Shown here: piece after piece, positions 1 through 7,972 of the stretch
How positions within the stretch are numbered: position 1 is the first letter of the stretch
Layout of the letters: each line of letters begins with the position of its first letter
Assembly (NCBI RefSeq): GCF_042679085.1
Contig: NZ_JBHTLQ010000004.1
Location: forward strand, 1-64,000
Source of the DNA: Phenylobacterium conjunctum
GTDB lineage: Bacteria; Pseudomonadota; Alphaproteobacteria; Caulobacterales; Caulobacteraceae
Length of the DNA stretch: 64,000 nt
Reading direction: 5' to 3'
Notes under the pieces: model-generated
Databases searched by the model: none
Told to the model about the DNA's origin: nothing
What the model saw: only the letters and a program-made list of their open reading frames with translations
Position numbers and translations under genes: made by a program

Positions 1-1
1 C

Positions 2-559
2 CAGCGGGGCGCCAGCGCCGAACTGGCCGGCCAGGGCGCGATCCTGGCCCCGGCCGCCGGCCGGGTGCTGACCGCCAGCGTGCCCGTGGGCTCGGTGGTC
101 ATGCCGGGCCAGAGCCTGGCCCAGATCACCGCCGGCCCCCTGGTGGTCCGGATCGAAGTCCCCGACGCTGACGCCGCGACCTTGAAGGTCGGCCAGGCGG
201 TCACCCTGGATCCCGCCGACCTGGGCGGGGCGGTCACCCAAGGCCAGATCACCCAGATCTATCCGGCGGTGGCCGGCGGCCAGGTGAAGGCCGACGTGAC
301 CGCGCCGAACCTGCCCGCCAACCTGATCGGCCGGCGCGTGCGGGCCAGTGTCGCCATCGGCGAGCGCCAGGCCATCGTGGTCCCGCGCCGCTATGTCTCC
401 ACCCGCTTCGGCATCGACTATGTGCGCCTGGTCGCCAAGGACGGCGCGGTGACCGAGGCTCCGGTCCAGACCACCGCCGGCCCCAATGCGAGCACGCTGG
501 AGGTGCTGTCCGGCCTGCATGAGGGCGATGTCCTGGCGCCGGTGGGAGCCGCACAATGA
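2..559 (+). CDS. RND efflux periplasmic adaptor (membrane fusion protein), C-terminal part
   Basis: This is the carboxy-terminal part of an HlyD/AcrA-type adaptor, which links an inner-membrane RND pump to an outer-membrane channel. The frame is open from base 2, so the gene starts outside the window. The first visible residues (GAILAPAAGRVLTASVPVGS) look like the second half of a biotinyl-lipoyl-like domain. They are followed by a beta-barrel and a membrane-proximal domain (VPRRYVSTRFGIDYVRLV, then a terminal LSGLHEGDVLAPVGAAQ). Its stop overlaps the start of the pump gene as ATGA at 556-559, which implies translational coupling and one operon. The substrate cannot be read from this fragment. 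Confidence 0.88.
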   Translation, partial: QRGASAELAGQGAILAPAAGRVLTASVPVGSVVMPGQSLAQITAGPLVVRIEVPDADAATLKVGQAVTLDPADLGGAVTQGQITQIYPAVAGGQVKADVTAPNLPANLIGRRVRASVAIGERQAIVVPRRYVSTRFGIDYVRLVAKDGAVTEAPVQTTAGPNASTLEVLSGLHEGDVLAPVGAAQ

Positions 560-3500
560 AGCTGGGGATTTCCGGGCGCCTGACGCGCGCCACCATCGCC
601 TCGCCGCTGACGCCGCTGTTCCTGCTGGCGGCCATCGCGGTGGGCCTGCTCGCCCTGGTCAGCATCCCCCGCGAGGAGGAGCCGCAGATCAGCGTGCCCA
701 TGGTCGACATCATGGTTGGCGCGCCGGGCCTGCGTGCGCCGGATGCGGTCGAGCTGGTCGGCAAGCCGCTGGAGACCATCGTCAAGAGCGTCAACGACGT
801 CGAGCACGTCTACACCTTCGCCGACGACAACAAGGTCATGGTCACCGCCCGCTTCAAGGTGGGCGTGGACCCGGACGCCGCGGCCGTGCGCATCCATGAG
901 AAGCTGCGCGCCAACTATGACCGCATCCCCGCCGGGATCCCCGAACCCCTGGTTCAGACCCGGGGCATCAATGATGTGCCGAGCCTGGTCCTGACCCTGT
1001 CGCCCAAGCCGGGCGCGGAAGGCCTGTGGAGCGACCAGGCCCTCTATGAGGTGGCCGGCAAGCTGCGCACCGAAATCGCCAAGGTCGACGATGTGGGCCT
1101 GACCTTCCTCGTCGGCGGCCGGCCGCAGGAGCTGAGGATCGAGCCCGATCCCGCCCGTCTGGCCCAGCACGGCGTCTCCCTTGGCGCGCTGATGGACACC
1201 CTCCGCCAGGCCAACCGCGCCTTCCCGGCCGGCTCCCTGCGCGACGGCGGCCAGGCGGTGGACGTCACCGCCGGCCGGACGCTGGCCACCCCCACCGAAA
1301 TCGGCCTCCTGGCCCTGCCCTCCACCAAGGGCGAGACGGTCTATGTCCGCGACGTGGCCAATGTGGTCGCCGCCCCGCGCGAGGACCAGGCCCGCGCCTG
1401 GCGCGCCGTTCGCGCCGACCAGGGCTGGACGCAAGGCCCCGCGGTCAGCCTGGCCATCGCCAAGCGCAAGGGCGCCAACGCCGTCGTCGTCTCTCATGCG
1501 GTCCTGCAACGGGTGGAGGGCCTGAAAGGGACCCTGCTGCCCGCCAGCCTGGATGTGGCTGTCACCCGCGACTATGGCGAGACGGCCAATGAGAAGGCCA
1601 ACGAGCTCCTGATGCACCTGGGGCTGGCGACGGTGTCCATCGTCATCCTGATCGGCTTCGCCATCGGCTGGCGCGAGGCGGGCGTCACGGCGGTGGTGAT
1701 CCCGACCACCATCCTGCTGACCCTCTTCGCCTCGAACCTGATGGGCTACACCATCAACCGGGTCAGCCTGTTCGCCCTGATCTTCTCCATCGGCATCCTG
1801 GTCGACGACGCCATCGTCATGATCGAGAACATCGCCCGGCACTGGGCGATGAGGGATGGCCGCAACCGCGTGGACGCGGCCGTGGACGCCGTGGCCGAGG
1901 TGGGCAACCCCACCGTCGTCGCCACCCTGACCGTGGTCTCGGCCCTGCTGCCGATGCTGTTCGTCTCGGGCCTGATGGGCCCCTACATGGCGCCGATCCC
2001 AGTCAACGCTTCGGCGGCCATGGTGTTCTCGTTCTTCGTGGCCGTGGTCATTGCGCCCTGGCTGATGATCCGCTTCGCCCGCAAGACCCTGGATCATATT
2101 GGGGGCCATGGCGGCGGCGATCATCACGGCGAGGGCAGGCTGGGCGCGCTCTATCGCAAGGTCGCCGGCCGGGTGATCCGGGATCGCCGCAGCGCCTGGC
2201 GCTTCCTGGCCGGCGTGGGCGTCGCGACCCTGGTCGCCTGCGCCATGTTCGCCACCAAGACGGTGACGGTGAAGCTGCTGCCCTTCGACAACAAGTCCGA
2301 GCTGCAGGTGCTGTTGAACATGCCGCGCGGGACCTCGCTGGAGGACACCCAGCGGACCCTGATGGCGGCGGCCAATGTCACCCGCGGCGTCGCCGAGGTC
2401 ACGGCCATCGACGCCTATGCCGGCACGGCCTCGCCGTTCAACTTCAACGGCCTGGTGCGCCACTACTATCTGCGCAACGCCCCGGACCAGGGAGACCTGG
2501 CCCTGACGCTGGCGCCCAAGGGTGAGCGCAGCCGCAACAGTCACGCCATCGCGCTCGACCTGCGCCGCAAGCTGGCTGCGCTTGCCCTGCCCGCCGGCGC
2601 GGTGATCAAGGTGGTTGAGGCGCCGCCCGGACCGCCCGTCATGGCCACCCTGCTGGCCGAGATCTATGGCCCCGACGCCGCCAGCCGCCGCGCCGTGGCC
2701 GAGAAGGTGAAGGCCTTCTTCCGCCAGACGCCCTACATCGTCGATGTGGACGACAGCTACGCGCAGGCCCAGCCGACCCTGCGCCTGGTCCCCGACCGCA
2801 CGCGGTTGGAGGCCCTGGGCGTCGCCGACCGCGAGGTGTTCGATTCCATCGGCGCGGCGCTTGGCGGCCAGGTGGTGGGCTACGCCCATCGCGGCGCCGA
2901 CCGCGACCCGCTGGAGATCTCCGTGCGCCTGCCGCAATCGGCCAGGACCTGGGGCCAGGGCCTGGCCGCCCTGCCCGTCGCTCGGGGCCAGGACGGCAGG
3001 CTGGTCGAGCTGGGCGAGGTGGTCGACGCCTCGACCGAGGCCGGCTCCACCCACATCTTCCGCCGCGATGGCCGGGACATCGACATGGTGATGGGCGAGC
3101 TCGCCGGCGCCTATGAGGCCCCGATCTACGGCATGATGGATGTCGACAAGGCGATCCGGAAGGCCGACTGGCCCGCCGGCCTCAAGCCCGACATCCGCAT
3201 GCACGGCCAGCCGACGTCCGAGGCGAAGCCGACGGTTCTGTGGGACGGCGAGTGGGAGATCACCTGGGTGACCTTCCGCGACATGGGCGCGGCCTTCGGG
3301 GTGGCGATCCTGGGGATCTATGTCCTGGTGGTGGCGCAGTTCAAAAGCTTCCGCCTGCCCCTGGTGATCCTGACGCCGATCCCGCTGACCCTGGTCGGCA
3401 TCGTCATCGGCCACATCCTGTTCCACGCCCCGTTCACGGCCACCTCGATGATCGGCTTTATCGCCCTGGCCGGGATCATCGTGCGCAACTCGATCCTCCT

Positions 3501-3786
3501 GGTGGACTTCATCCGCCATCAGCAGGGCGAGGGCCGGCCCCTGCGCGACGTGCTGCTGGACGCCGGCGCCATCCGCTTCAAGCCCATCGTGCTGACGGCG
3601 GCGGCGGCGATGATCGGAGCCTCGGTGATCCTCACCGACCCGATCTTCCAGGGCCTGGCCATCTCCCTGCTGTTCGGCCTGGCGTCATCGACCCTGCTGA
3701 CGGTGCTGGTGATCCCGGCGATCTACATCGTCCTGCGCGATGACGGGCGACCTCAGCTTGCGGACCCCGCTGGAGCGGCTACATGA
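556..3786 (+). CDS. RND efflux pump permease
   Basis: An inner-membrane proton-driven transporter of the AcrB/HAE superfamily, 1076 aa, the usual full length. The first membrane helix is near residues 15-35 and is followed by a large periplasmic loop. The central helices carry GILVDDAIVMIEN, whose two adjacent Asp residues match the proton-relay pair of RND pumps. A second periplasmic loop and final helices (IGFIALAGIIVRNSILLVDF) follow. The gene overlaps the adaptor upstream and the ArsR-type gene downstream by ATGA, so all three should be co-translated. The sequence does not resemble the CusA or CzcA heavy-metal types closely enough for me to name a substrate. The regulator next door hints at sulfur species, metal or redox stress. 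Confidence 0.93.
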   Translation: MKLGISGRLTRATIASPLTPLFLLAAIAVGLLALVSIPREEEPQISVPMVDIMVGAPGLRAPDAVELVGKPLETIVKSVNDVEHVYTFADDNKVMVTARFKVGVDPDAAAVRIHEKLRANYDRIPAGIPEPLVQTRGINDVPSLVLTLSPKPGAEGLWSDQALYEVAGKLRTEIAKVDDVGLTFLVGGRPQELRIEPDPARLAQHGVSLGALMDTLRQANRAFPAGSLRDGGQAVDVTAGRTLATPTEIGLLALPSTKGETVYVRDVANVVAAPREDQARAWRAVRADQGWTQGPAVSLAIAKRKGANAVVVSHAVLQRVEGLKGTLLPASLDVAVTRDYGETANEKANELLMHLGLATVSIVILIGFAIGWREAGVTAVVIPTTILLTLFASNLMGYTINRVSLFALIFSIGILVDDAIVMIENIARHWAMRDGRNRVDAAVDAVAEVGNPTVVATLTVVSALLPMLFVSGLMGPYMAPIPVNASAAMVFSFFVAVVIAPWLMIRFARKTLDHIGGHGGGDHHGEGRLGALYRKVAGRVIRDRRSAWRFLAGVGVATLVACAMFATKTVTVKLLPFDNKSELQVLLNMPRGTSLEDTQRTLMAAANVTRGVAEVTAIDAYAGTASPFNFNGLVRHYYLRNAPDQGDLALTLAPKGERSRNSHAIALDLRRKLAALALPAGAVIKVVEAPPGPPVMATLLAEIYGPDAASRRAVAEKVKAFFRQTPYIVDVDDSYAQAQPTLRLVPDRTRLEALGVADREVFDSIGAALGGQVVGYAHRGADRDPLEISVRLPQSARTWGQGLAALPVARGQDGRLVELGEVVDASTEAGSTHIFRRDGRDIDMVMGELAGAYEAPIYGMMDVDKAIRKADWPAGLKPDIRMHGQPTSEAKPTVLWDGEWEITWVTFRDMGAAFGVAILGIYVLVVAQFKSFRLPLVILTPIPLTLVGIVIGHILFHAPFTATSMIGFIALAGIIVRNSILLVDFIRHQQGEGRPLRDVLLDAGAIRFKPIVLTAAAAMIGASVILTDPIFQGLAISLLFGLASSTLLTVLVIPAIYIVLRDDGRPQLADPAGAAT

Positions 3787-4130
3787 CACTTATGGCGAAC
3801 ATCGTTCTTGAACCCTGCGCCGACAGCGCCGCCGAACTTCAGGCCTGTGTCAGCGAGGCTGCGCGGCTGTTGAAGCTGTTGGCCAGCGAGCAGCGCCTGC
3901 TGCTGCTGTGCCGGCTGATCGAGGGCGAGGCCTCGGTGGGCGACCTGGCCGAGCATGCGGGCCTGGCCCAGTCCACGGCCTCGCAGCACCTGGCCAAGAT
4001 GCGGGCCGAGGGCCTGGTCGCCACCCGGCGCTCGGCCCAGACCATCTTCTACCGCATCGCCGATCCCGCCGCCCTGACGGTGCTGAACACCCTGTCAGGC
4101 CTCTATCGCGGCGCCGCCAAGGCCGCTTGA
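3783..4130 (+). CDS. ArsR/SmtB-family repressor, BigR/SqrR-like
   Basis: A 115-aa winged-helix protein (SVGDLAEHAGLAQSTASQHLAKMR, then a wing GLVATRRSAQTIFYRIAD). The core LLLLCRLIEGEASVGDLAEH is close to the BigR/SqrR/YgaV branch, which senses sulfide-derived persulfides through two cysteines. Cys43 matches the first of these. The second, expected near the C-terminus, is missing because the protein ends LYRGAAKAA. Two other Cys (12 and 22) are near the N-terminus. The start at 3783 overlaps the pump stop and has GGAGCGG just upstream; a second ATG at 3792 is possible. As the last gene of the pump operon it is probably the local, autoregulating repressor. The signal it senses is inferred. Confidence 0.85.
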   Translation: MTLMANIVLEPCADSAAELQACVSEAARLLKLLASEQRLLLLCRLIEGEASVGDLAEHAGLAQSTASQHLAKMRAEGLVATRRSAQTIFYRIADPAALTVLNTLSGLYRGAAKAA

Positions 4131-4135
4131 AGCCG

Positions 4136-4167
4136 ATCCATTCGTCTATTATCAGAGACGAATGGAT
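4136..4167. promoter_or_regulatory. Perfect 12-bp inverted repeat over the XRE gene start (likely operator)
   Basis: ATCCATTCGTCT at 4136-4147 is matched exactly by AGACGAATGGAT at 4156-4167, with an 8-base spacer. The ATG of the XRE-cupin gene (4162) lies inside the right arm. A TATTAT at 4147-4152, or TATCAG at 4150-4155 placed 17 bases after TTGAAG (4127-4132), could act as a -10 box. Transcription would then start at or next to the ATG. The simplest reading is an autoregulatory operator over a leaderless promoter. The promoter assignment is inference. Confidence 0.65.
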
Positions 4168-4728
4168 ACTTTCGTTGACGATGCGGGGCTGCGCCTGGCC
4201 GTCCGCCTGCGGCTGGAGCGCGAGGCGCGCGGCTGGTCCCTGTCCGACCTCGCCGAGCGCTCCGGCGTCTCTAAGGCGGCGATCAGCAAGATCGAGCGGG
4301 GCGAGACCAGCCCCACCGCCGCCCTTTTGGTGCGCCTGGCGGCCGCCTTCGACCTGACCCTCGCCGGCCTGCTGCTGCGCGCCGAGAGCAATGGCGAGCG
4401 GGTCAGCCGCGCCGCTGACCAGCCCCTGTGGCGCGACCCCGCCACAGGCTATCTCCGCCGCCAGGTGTTCATGCAGCCGGACCATCCGGTGGAGCTGGTC
4501 CGGGTGGACATGCCGCCCGGCGGGCGGGTGGAGATGCCCGCCTCCTCCTATGCCCGCATCCGCCAGGTGGTCTGGGTGCTGGAGGGCGAGATGACCCTCA
4601 CCGAGGGCGGAACCCGCCACCTGCTGGCGGCCGGCGACGGCCTGGGGTTCGGCCCGCCCTCCGACGTGGTGTTCGAGAACGCCTCCACCGCCCCGGCCGC
4701 CTATGTCGTGGCCCTGGCCCGGAGCTGA
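4162..4728 (+). CDS. XRE-family regulator with C-terminal cupin sensor domain
   Basis: 188 aa. An N-terminal helix-turn-helix (SLSDLAERSGVSKAAISKIERGETSPT, about residues 24-55) is followed by a cupin barrel (about 105-185: RQVVWVLEGEMTLTEGGTRHLLAAGDGLGF). This is the common XRE-cupin layout in which a small ligand bound in the barrel controls DNA binding. There is no convincing ribosome-binding site before the ATG, which sits in a long palindrome. It is followed after 3 bases by a GNAT acetyltransferase, a frequent pairing, so the two genes are likely one unit. The ligand is unknown. Confidence 0.9.
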   Translation: MDTFVDDAGLRLAVRLRLEREARGWSLSDLAERSGVSKAAISKIERGETSPTAALLVRLAAAFDLTLAGLLLRAESNGERVSRAADQPLWRDPATGYLRRQVFMQPDHPVELVRVDMPPGGRVEMPASSYARIRQVVWVLEGEMTLTEGGTRHLLAAGDGLGFGPPSDVVFENASTAPAAYVVALARS

Positions 4729-4731
4729 GCC

Positions 4732-5235
4732 ATGTTCGAGATCAGAGCCCTGACCCTCGCCGACCTCGACGCCCTGGCGGCCCTGCTGGTGGAGACCGTC
4801 GATGGCGGCGGATCGGTGAGCTTCATGGCGCCGCTTGCTCTGGAGGACGCGCGCAGCTTCTGGCGCAAGTCGCTGGAGGCGGCGTCGCGCGGCGAGCGCG
4901 TGGTGCTGGGCGCCTTTGCGGACGGCGAGCTCGCCTCCACCGTCACCCTCCACCTGGACTGCCCGCCCAACCAGCCGCACCGAGGCGAGATCGCCAAGAT
5001 GATGACCGCGACCGCGCATCGCGGCCGCGGCGCCGCCAGCCTGGTGCTCAGCTGCGCAGAGGACATCGCCCGCAAAGCTGGCCGCACCCTGCTGGTCCTG
5101 GACACCGCCTCTGAGGGCGGAGCATCCGGGCTCTACGAGCGGCACGGCTGGATCTATGCGGGCGAAATCCCCGACTATGCGCTGAAGCCTCACGGCGGCC
5201 TGGTAGGCACCAGGCTCTACTACAAGCGGCTCTGA
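4732..5235 (+). CDS. GNAT-family N-acetyltransferase
   Basis: 167 aa with the GNAT fold: an N-terminal FEIRALTLADLDALAALL helix, the central acetyl-CoA motif (KMMTATAHRGRGAASLVL, about residues 89-106, with R/Q-x-x-G-x-G/A spacing) and the late LVLDTASEGGASGLYERHGWIYAGEIPDYAL segment. It probably acetylates a small molecule or antibiotic-like amine; the acceptor cannot be told. It follows the XRE-cupin gene by 3 bases and is presumably controlled by it. It ends 3 bases from the stop of dcd on the other strand, so the two genes converge with almost no spacer. Confidence 0.9.
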   Translation: MFEIRALTLADLDALAALLVETVDGGGSVSFMAPLALEDARSFWRKSLEAASRGERVVLGAFADGELASTVTLHLDCPPNQPHRGEIAKMMTATAHRGRGAASLVLSCAEDIARKAGRTLLVLDTASEGGASGLYERHGWIYAGEIPDYALKPHGGLVGTRLYYKRL

Positions 5236-5238
5236 CCT

Positions 5239-6258
5239 CTACTCCCAGGGCTGGAAGTGCTTGGACAGCTTCAGGCCCTGGCGCTGGTAGTGGCTGCCGT
5301 TCTGGCCGTAGAGGCGGGCCGGGCGGGCGGTGAGCGGCTCATAGACCATGCGCGCGACGACCTGACCGTCCTCCAGCAGGAAGGGTGTCTCGTGGCTGCG
5401 CACCTCGAGCACCCCGCGGGAGCCGACGGCGTTCGCCTCTTCCGTGCCGAAGCCGGGATCGAAGAAGCCCGCATAGTGGACGCGGAACTCGCCCACCGAT
5501 GGGTCGATCGGGGTCATCTCGGCGGCTTCCAGCACCGGGATCTCGATCGCCTCCTTGGAGGCCAGGATGTAGAACTCGCCCGGATCCAGCAACAGCTCGC
5601 CATTCCTGGGGATCAGCGGCTCCCAGTAGTTGCGCGGGTCGTGGCCGTCGACGTGGTCCATGTCGATGACCCCGGCATGGCGACGGGCGCGGAAGCCGGC
5701 GACACCGTCGGTCAGGTCGACACCGACGCTGACCGTCTTCAGCTTGGGCGGCTCGCCGGTCTTCAGGCGCAGCTGGTTCAGCCGCGTGCCGGTGCGCACC
5801 AGGATCGAGAAGGTCTGGGGCGCGATCTCCACATAGGTCGGCCCGTGATAGCCGGCTTGGACATCGTCAAAGGCGGGCTGGTTGTCCGACAAGAGGCGCA
5901 CGAAACAGTCCACCCGGCCGGTGGAGCTTTTCGGATTGGCGCGGGCGCTGATCCCGGGCGGCAGGGCCAGGCGCTCCTGCAGCTCGGCGATATAGACACA
6001 GCCCTTCTCCAGCACCGCCCCGCGGGTCAGGTCGAGCTCGTGCATCGCCACATCCAGGATGCGGCTGGCGACGGTGCGGTCATAGCGGGGCAAGAACGAC
6101 GCGCGCACCCGCCAGGCCCGCGCGCCCAGGCGCAGGTCGAGGCTGGCGGGCTGGACCTGATCGAGATCGAAGGGCGTGGCCGAGGTGACGGCGCCCTGGG
6201 CGATCAGGTCTTCAATGGACTGGCAGGGCAGAATCCCGCCTTGGGCAGAATGGGTCAT
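5239..6258 (-). CDS. dcd: 2'-Deoxycytidine 5'-triphosphate deaminase, long form
   Basis: Deaminates dCTP to dUTP in pyrimidine deoxynucleotide synthesis. The protein has the dUTPase-like trimeric fold, and the segment ISARANPKSSTGRVDCFVRLLSD with the preceding QPASLDLRLG carries the family's nucleotide-binding motifs. At about 339 aa it is the long alphaproteobacterial form with a duplicated fold, not the ~190-aa enterobacterial one. I chose the ATG at 6258; an upstream TTG at 6303 would add 15 unconserved-looking residues. The gene neighbours metZ. Confidence 0.88.
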   Translation of the reverse strand: MTHSAQGGILPCQSIEDLIAQGAVTSATPFDLDQVQPASLDLRLGARAWRVRASFLPRYDRTVASRILDVAMHELDLTRGAVLEKGCVYIAELQERLALPPGISARANPKSSTGRVDCFVRLLSDNQPAFDDVQAGYHGPTYVEIAPQTFSILVRTGTRLNQLRLKTGEPPKLKTVSVGVDLTDGVAGFRARRHAGVIDMDHVDGHDPRNYWEPLIPRNGELLLDPGEFYILASKEAIEIPVLEAAEMTPIDPSVGEFRVHYAGFFDPGFGTEEANAVGSRGVLEVRSHETPFLLEDGQVVARMVYEPLTARPARLYGQNGSHYQRQGLKLSKHFQPWE

Positions 6259-6355
6259 CGGCCGGACACTCGCCGCCGGGGCCGCCGATTGCAAGGCCTG
6301 CAACCTTCAAGACCGCAGCGGCGGGCGCCGGCCGATCCCCTCCCCCCAGGAGGGT

Positions 6356-6574
6356 TCAGTAGCTGCGGGCGGGACGCTTGGCGGCGATCTCGGCCAGCAG
6401 ATAGATGGTGGCGCCCAGGCCCAGCAGGCCGACGGCTTGCGCGAAGCCCTCGACCAGCATCAGCGGCGCCGGAACCAGGCTCGCATAGGCGGCCGGAACG
6501 AACGAAATGACGACCTGGAGCGCGCCCAGCGCCGACAGGATCAGGCCCAGAAGCCGAAACAAGGTGAGCATCAT
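6356..6574 (-). CDS. Small two-helix membrane protein, unknown function
   Basis: 72 aa, starting MMLTLFRLLGLILSALGALQ, with two hydrophobic helices (about residues 4-27 and 38-62) and a short basic tail (AAKRPARSY). Upstream of the start the minus strand has a good ribosome-binding site (AGGGAGG, 6582-6588), which supports real translation. It lies alone between dcd and the metZ leader. No family is recognised. Confidence 0.6.
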   Translation of the reverse strand: MMLTLFRLLGLILSALGALQVVISFVPAAYASLVPAPLMLVEGFAQAVGLLGLGATIYLLAEIAAKRPARSY

Positions 6575-6636
6575 TGGTGTTTCCTCCCTGCTCTTTTGCG
6601 GGAGGCTAGGCCGGACGAACGGTGTTCCGTAGACGA

Positions 6637-6703
6637 TTCAGCCCTGAGCGCATGCGGATGCTTGACCCGCTCGCCTGGGAGGCGTTCAAGCGCGGCGGCT
6701 GAA
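6637..6703 (+). promoter_or_regulatory. Structured leader upstream of metZ (candidate RNA regulator or leader peptide)
   Basis: Three nested stems can form before metZ: TTCAGCC (6637-6643) with GGCTGAA (6697-6703), GCTTGA (6660-6665) with TCAAGC (6686-6691), and CGCCT (6672-6676) with AGGCG (6680-6684) closing a GGG loop. Within the same stretch, 6652-6702 reads as a 16-codon peptide, MRMLDPLAWEAFKRGG. Methionine genes of this class are often controlled by SAM-binding RNAs, but the sequence does not match the SAM-II core as I know it. The structure is seen; the function is a guess. Confidence 0.35.
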
Positions 6704-6780
6704 GACCCGCGCAGGAATTCTGATTTCCTTCAGGTTCGCGCCTGGGCCATCAGCGCTTCAGACCCCGACAGGAGCCGACC

Positions 6781-7965
6781 ATGGCCGAGACACCGCAAGA
6801 CTGGCAGACCGAAACCAAGCTGGTGCGCGGCGGCATGGTGCGCTCGCCGTACGGGGAAATCTCCGAAGCCCTCTACCTGACCCAGAGCTTCTCCTATGAG
6901 AGCGCCGGGGCCGCCGACCGCCGCTTCTCCGGCGAGGAGCCGGGCTTCATCTACCAGCGGTTCGGCAACCCCACGACCCAGATGTTCGAGGATCGTCTGG
7001 CCCTCCTGGAAGGCGCCGAGGTCTGCCGCGCCACCGCCTCCGGCATGGCCGCGGTGCATGTGGCCCTGATGGGCCTGGTGCGGGCCGGCGACCATATCGT
7101 GGCCGGCCGGGCCCTGTTCGGTTCCTGCCGCTGGATCCTGTCGGAATGGATGCCGCGCTTCGGGGTCGAGGTTACCTATGTGGACGCCACCGACCTCAGC
7201 GCCTGGAAGAACGCGGTGCGGCCCAATACCAAGGCGTTCCTGGTGGAGAGCCCGGCCAATCCGCTGCTGGAAGTGACCGCCATCGGCGCCGTGGCCGAGA
7301 TCGCCCATGCCGCCGGCGCCAAGCTGGTGGTGGACAATGTGTTCGCGACCCCGGTGTTCCAGAAGCCCTTGGCCCTGGGCGCCGACATCGTCGTCTATTC
7401 GGCCACCAAGCACATCGACGGCCAGGGCCGGGTGCTGGGCGGCGCGATCCTGGGCGCTGAGGCCGTGATGACCGAGGCCTACAAGGACATCCTGCGCCAC
7501 ACCGGCCCGGCCCTGTCGCCCTTCAACGCGTGGGTGCTGCTGAAGGGTCTGGAGACCCTGGAGCTGCGCGTCACCCGACAGGCGGAGAACGCGGCCAAGA
7601 TCGCCAACGTCATCGCCGCCCATTCCAAGGCCAAGGCGGTGCTCTATCCCGGCCGTCCGGACCATCCGCAGGCGGCGATCATCGCCAACCAGATGACCGG
7701 CGGCGGCAATGTGGTGGCCTTCGACCTGGGCGACCGGGCCTCGGCCTGGCGGTTCCTGGACGCCCTGGAGATCGTCGACATCTCCAATAACCTGGGCGAC
7801 GCCAAGTCCATGGCCACCCATCCGTGCACCACCACCCACCGCTCCATGCCCGAGGCCGAACGGCTGGAGATCGGCCTGACCGAGGGTTGGGTGCGGATGA
7901 GCGTCGGCCTGGAAAGCAGCATCGACCTGGCCCGCGACGTCAGCCGCGCGCTGGACGCGGCCTGA
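6781..7965 (+). CDS. metZ: O-succinylhomoserine sulfhydrylase
   Basis: A PLP enzyme of the Cys/Met-metabolism family that makes homocysteine from O-succinylhomoserine and sulfide in methionine synthesis. 394 aa. The SATKHIDGQGR motif places the PLP-binding Lys at residue 210; other family signatures are YQRFGNPTTQMFEDRLALLEGAE, ATASGMAAV and FLVESPANPLLEV. The start has AGGAG at 6771. The SATKHIDGQGR wording is typical of MetZ and not of cystathionine lyases. It converges on the next gene with a 7-base gap. Confidence 0.93.
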   Translation: MAETPQDWQTETKLVRGGMVRSPYGEISEALYLTQSFSYESAGAADRRFSGEEPGFIYQRFGNPTTQMFEDRLALLEGAEVCRATASGMAAVHVALMGLVRAGDHIVAGRALFGSCRWILSEWMPRFGVEVTYVDATDLSAWKNAVRPNTKAFLVESPANPLLEVTAIGAVAEIAHAAGAKLVVDNVFATPVFQKPLALGADIVVYSATKHIDGQGRVLGGAILGAEAVMTEAYKDILRHTGPALSPFNAWVLLKGLETLELRVTRQAENAAKIANVIAAHSKAKAVLYPGRPDHPQAAIIANQMTGGGNVVAFDLGDRASAWRFLDALEIVDISNNLGDAKSMATHPCTTTHRSMPEAERLEIGLTEGWVRMSVGLESSIDLARDVSRALDAA

Positions 7966-7972
7966 CGGTCGG

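Noticed and set aside
418..3519. A 1033-codon open frame on the minus strand opposite the RND pump
   Set aside because: Its translation is rich in Gln, Gly, His and Asp without domains, which is the mirror of a GC-rich real gene. The pump on the other strand has clear motifs.
6259..6303. A TTG start for dcd at 6303
   Set aside because: The added residues look unconserved and no ribosome-binding site is apparent before this TTG; the ATG at 6258 gives the expected family start.
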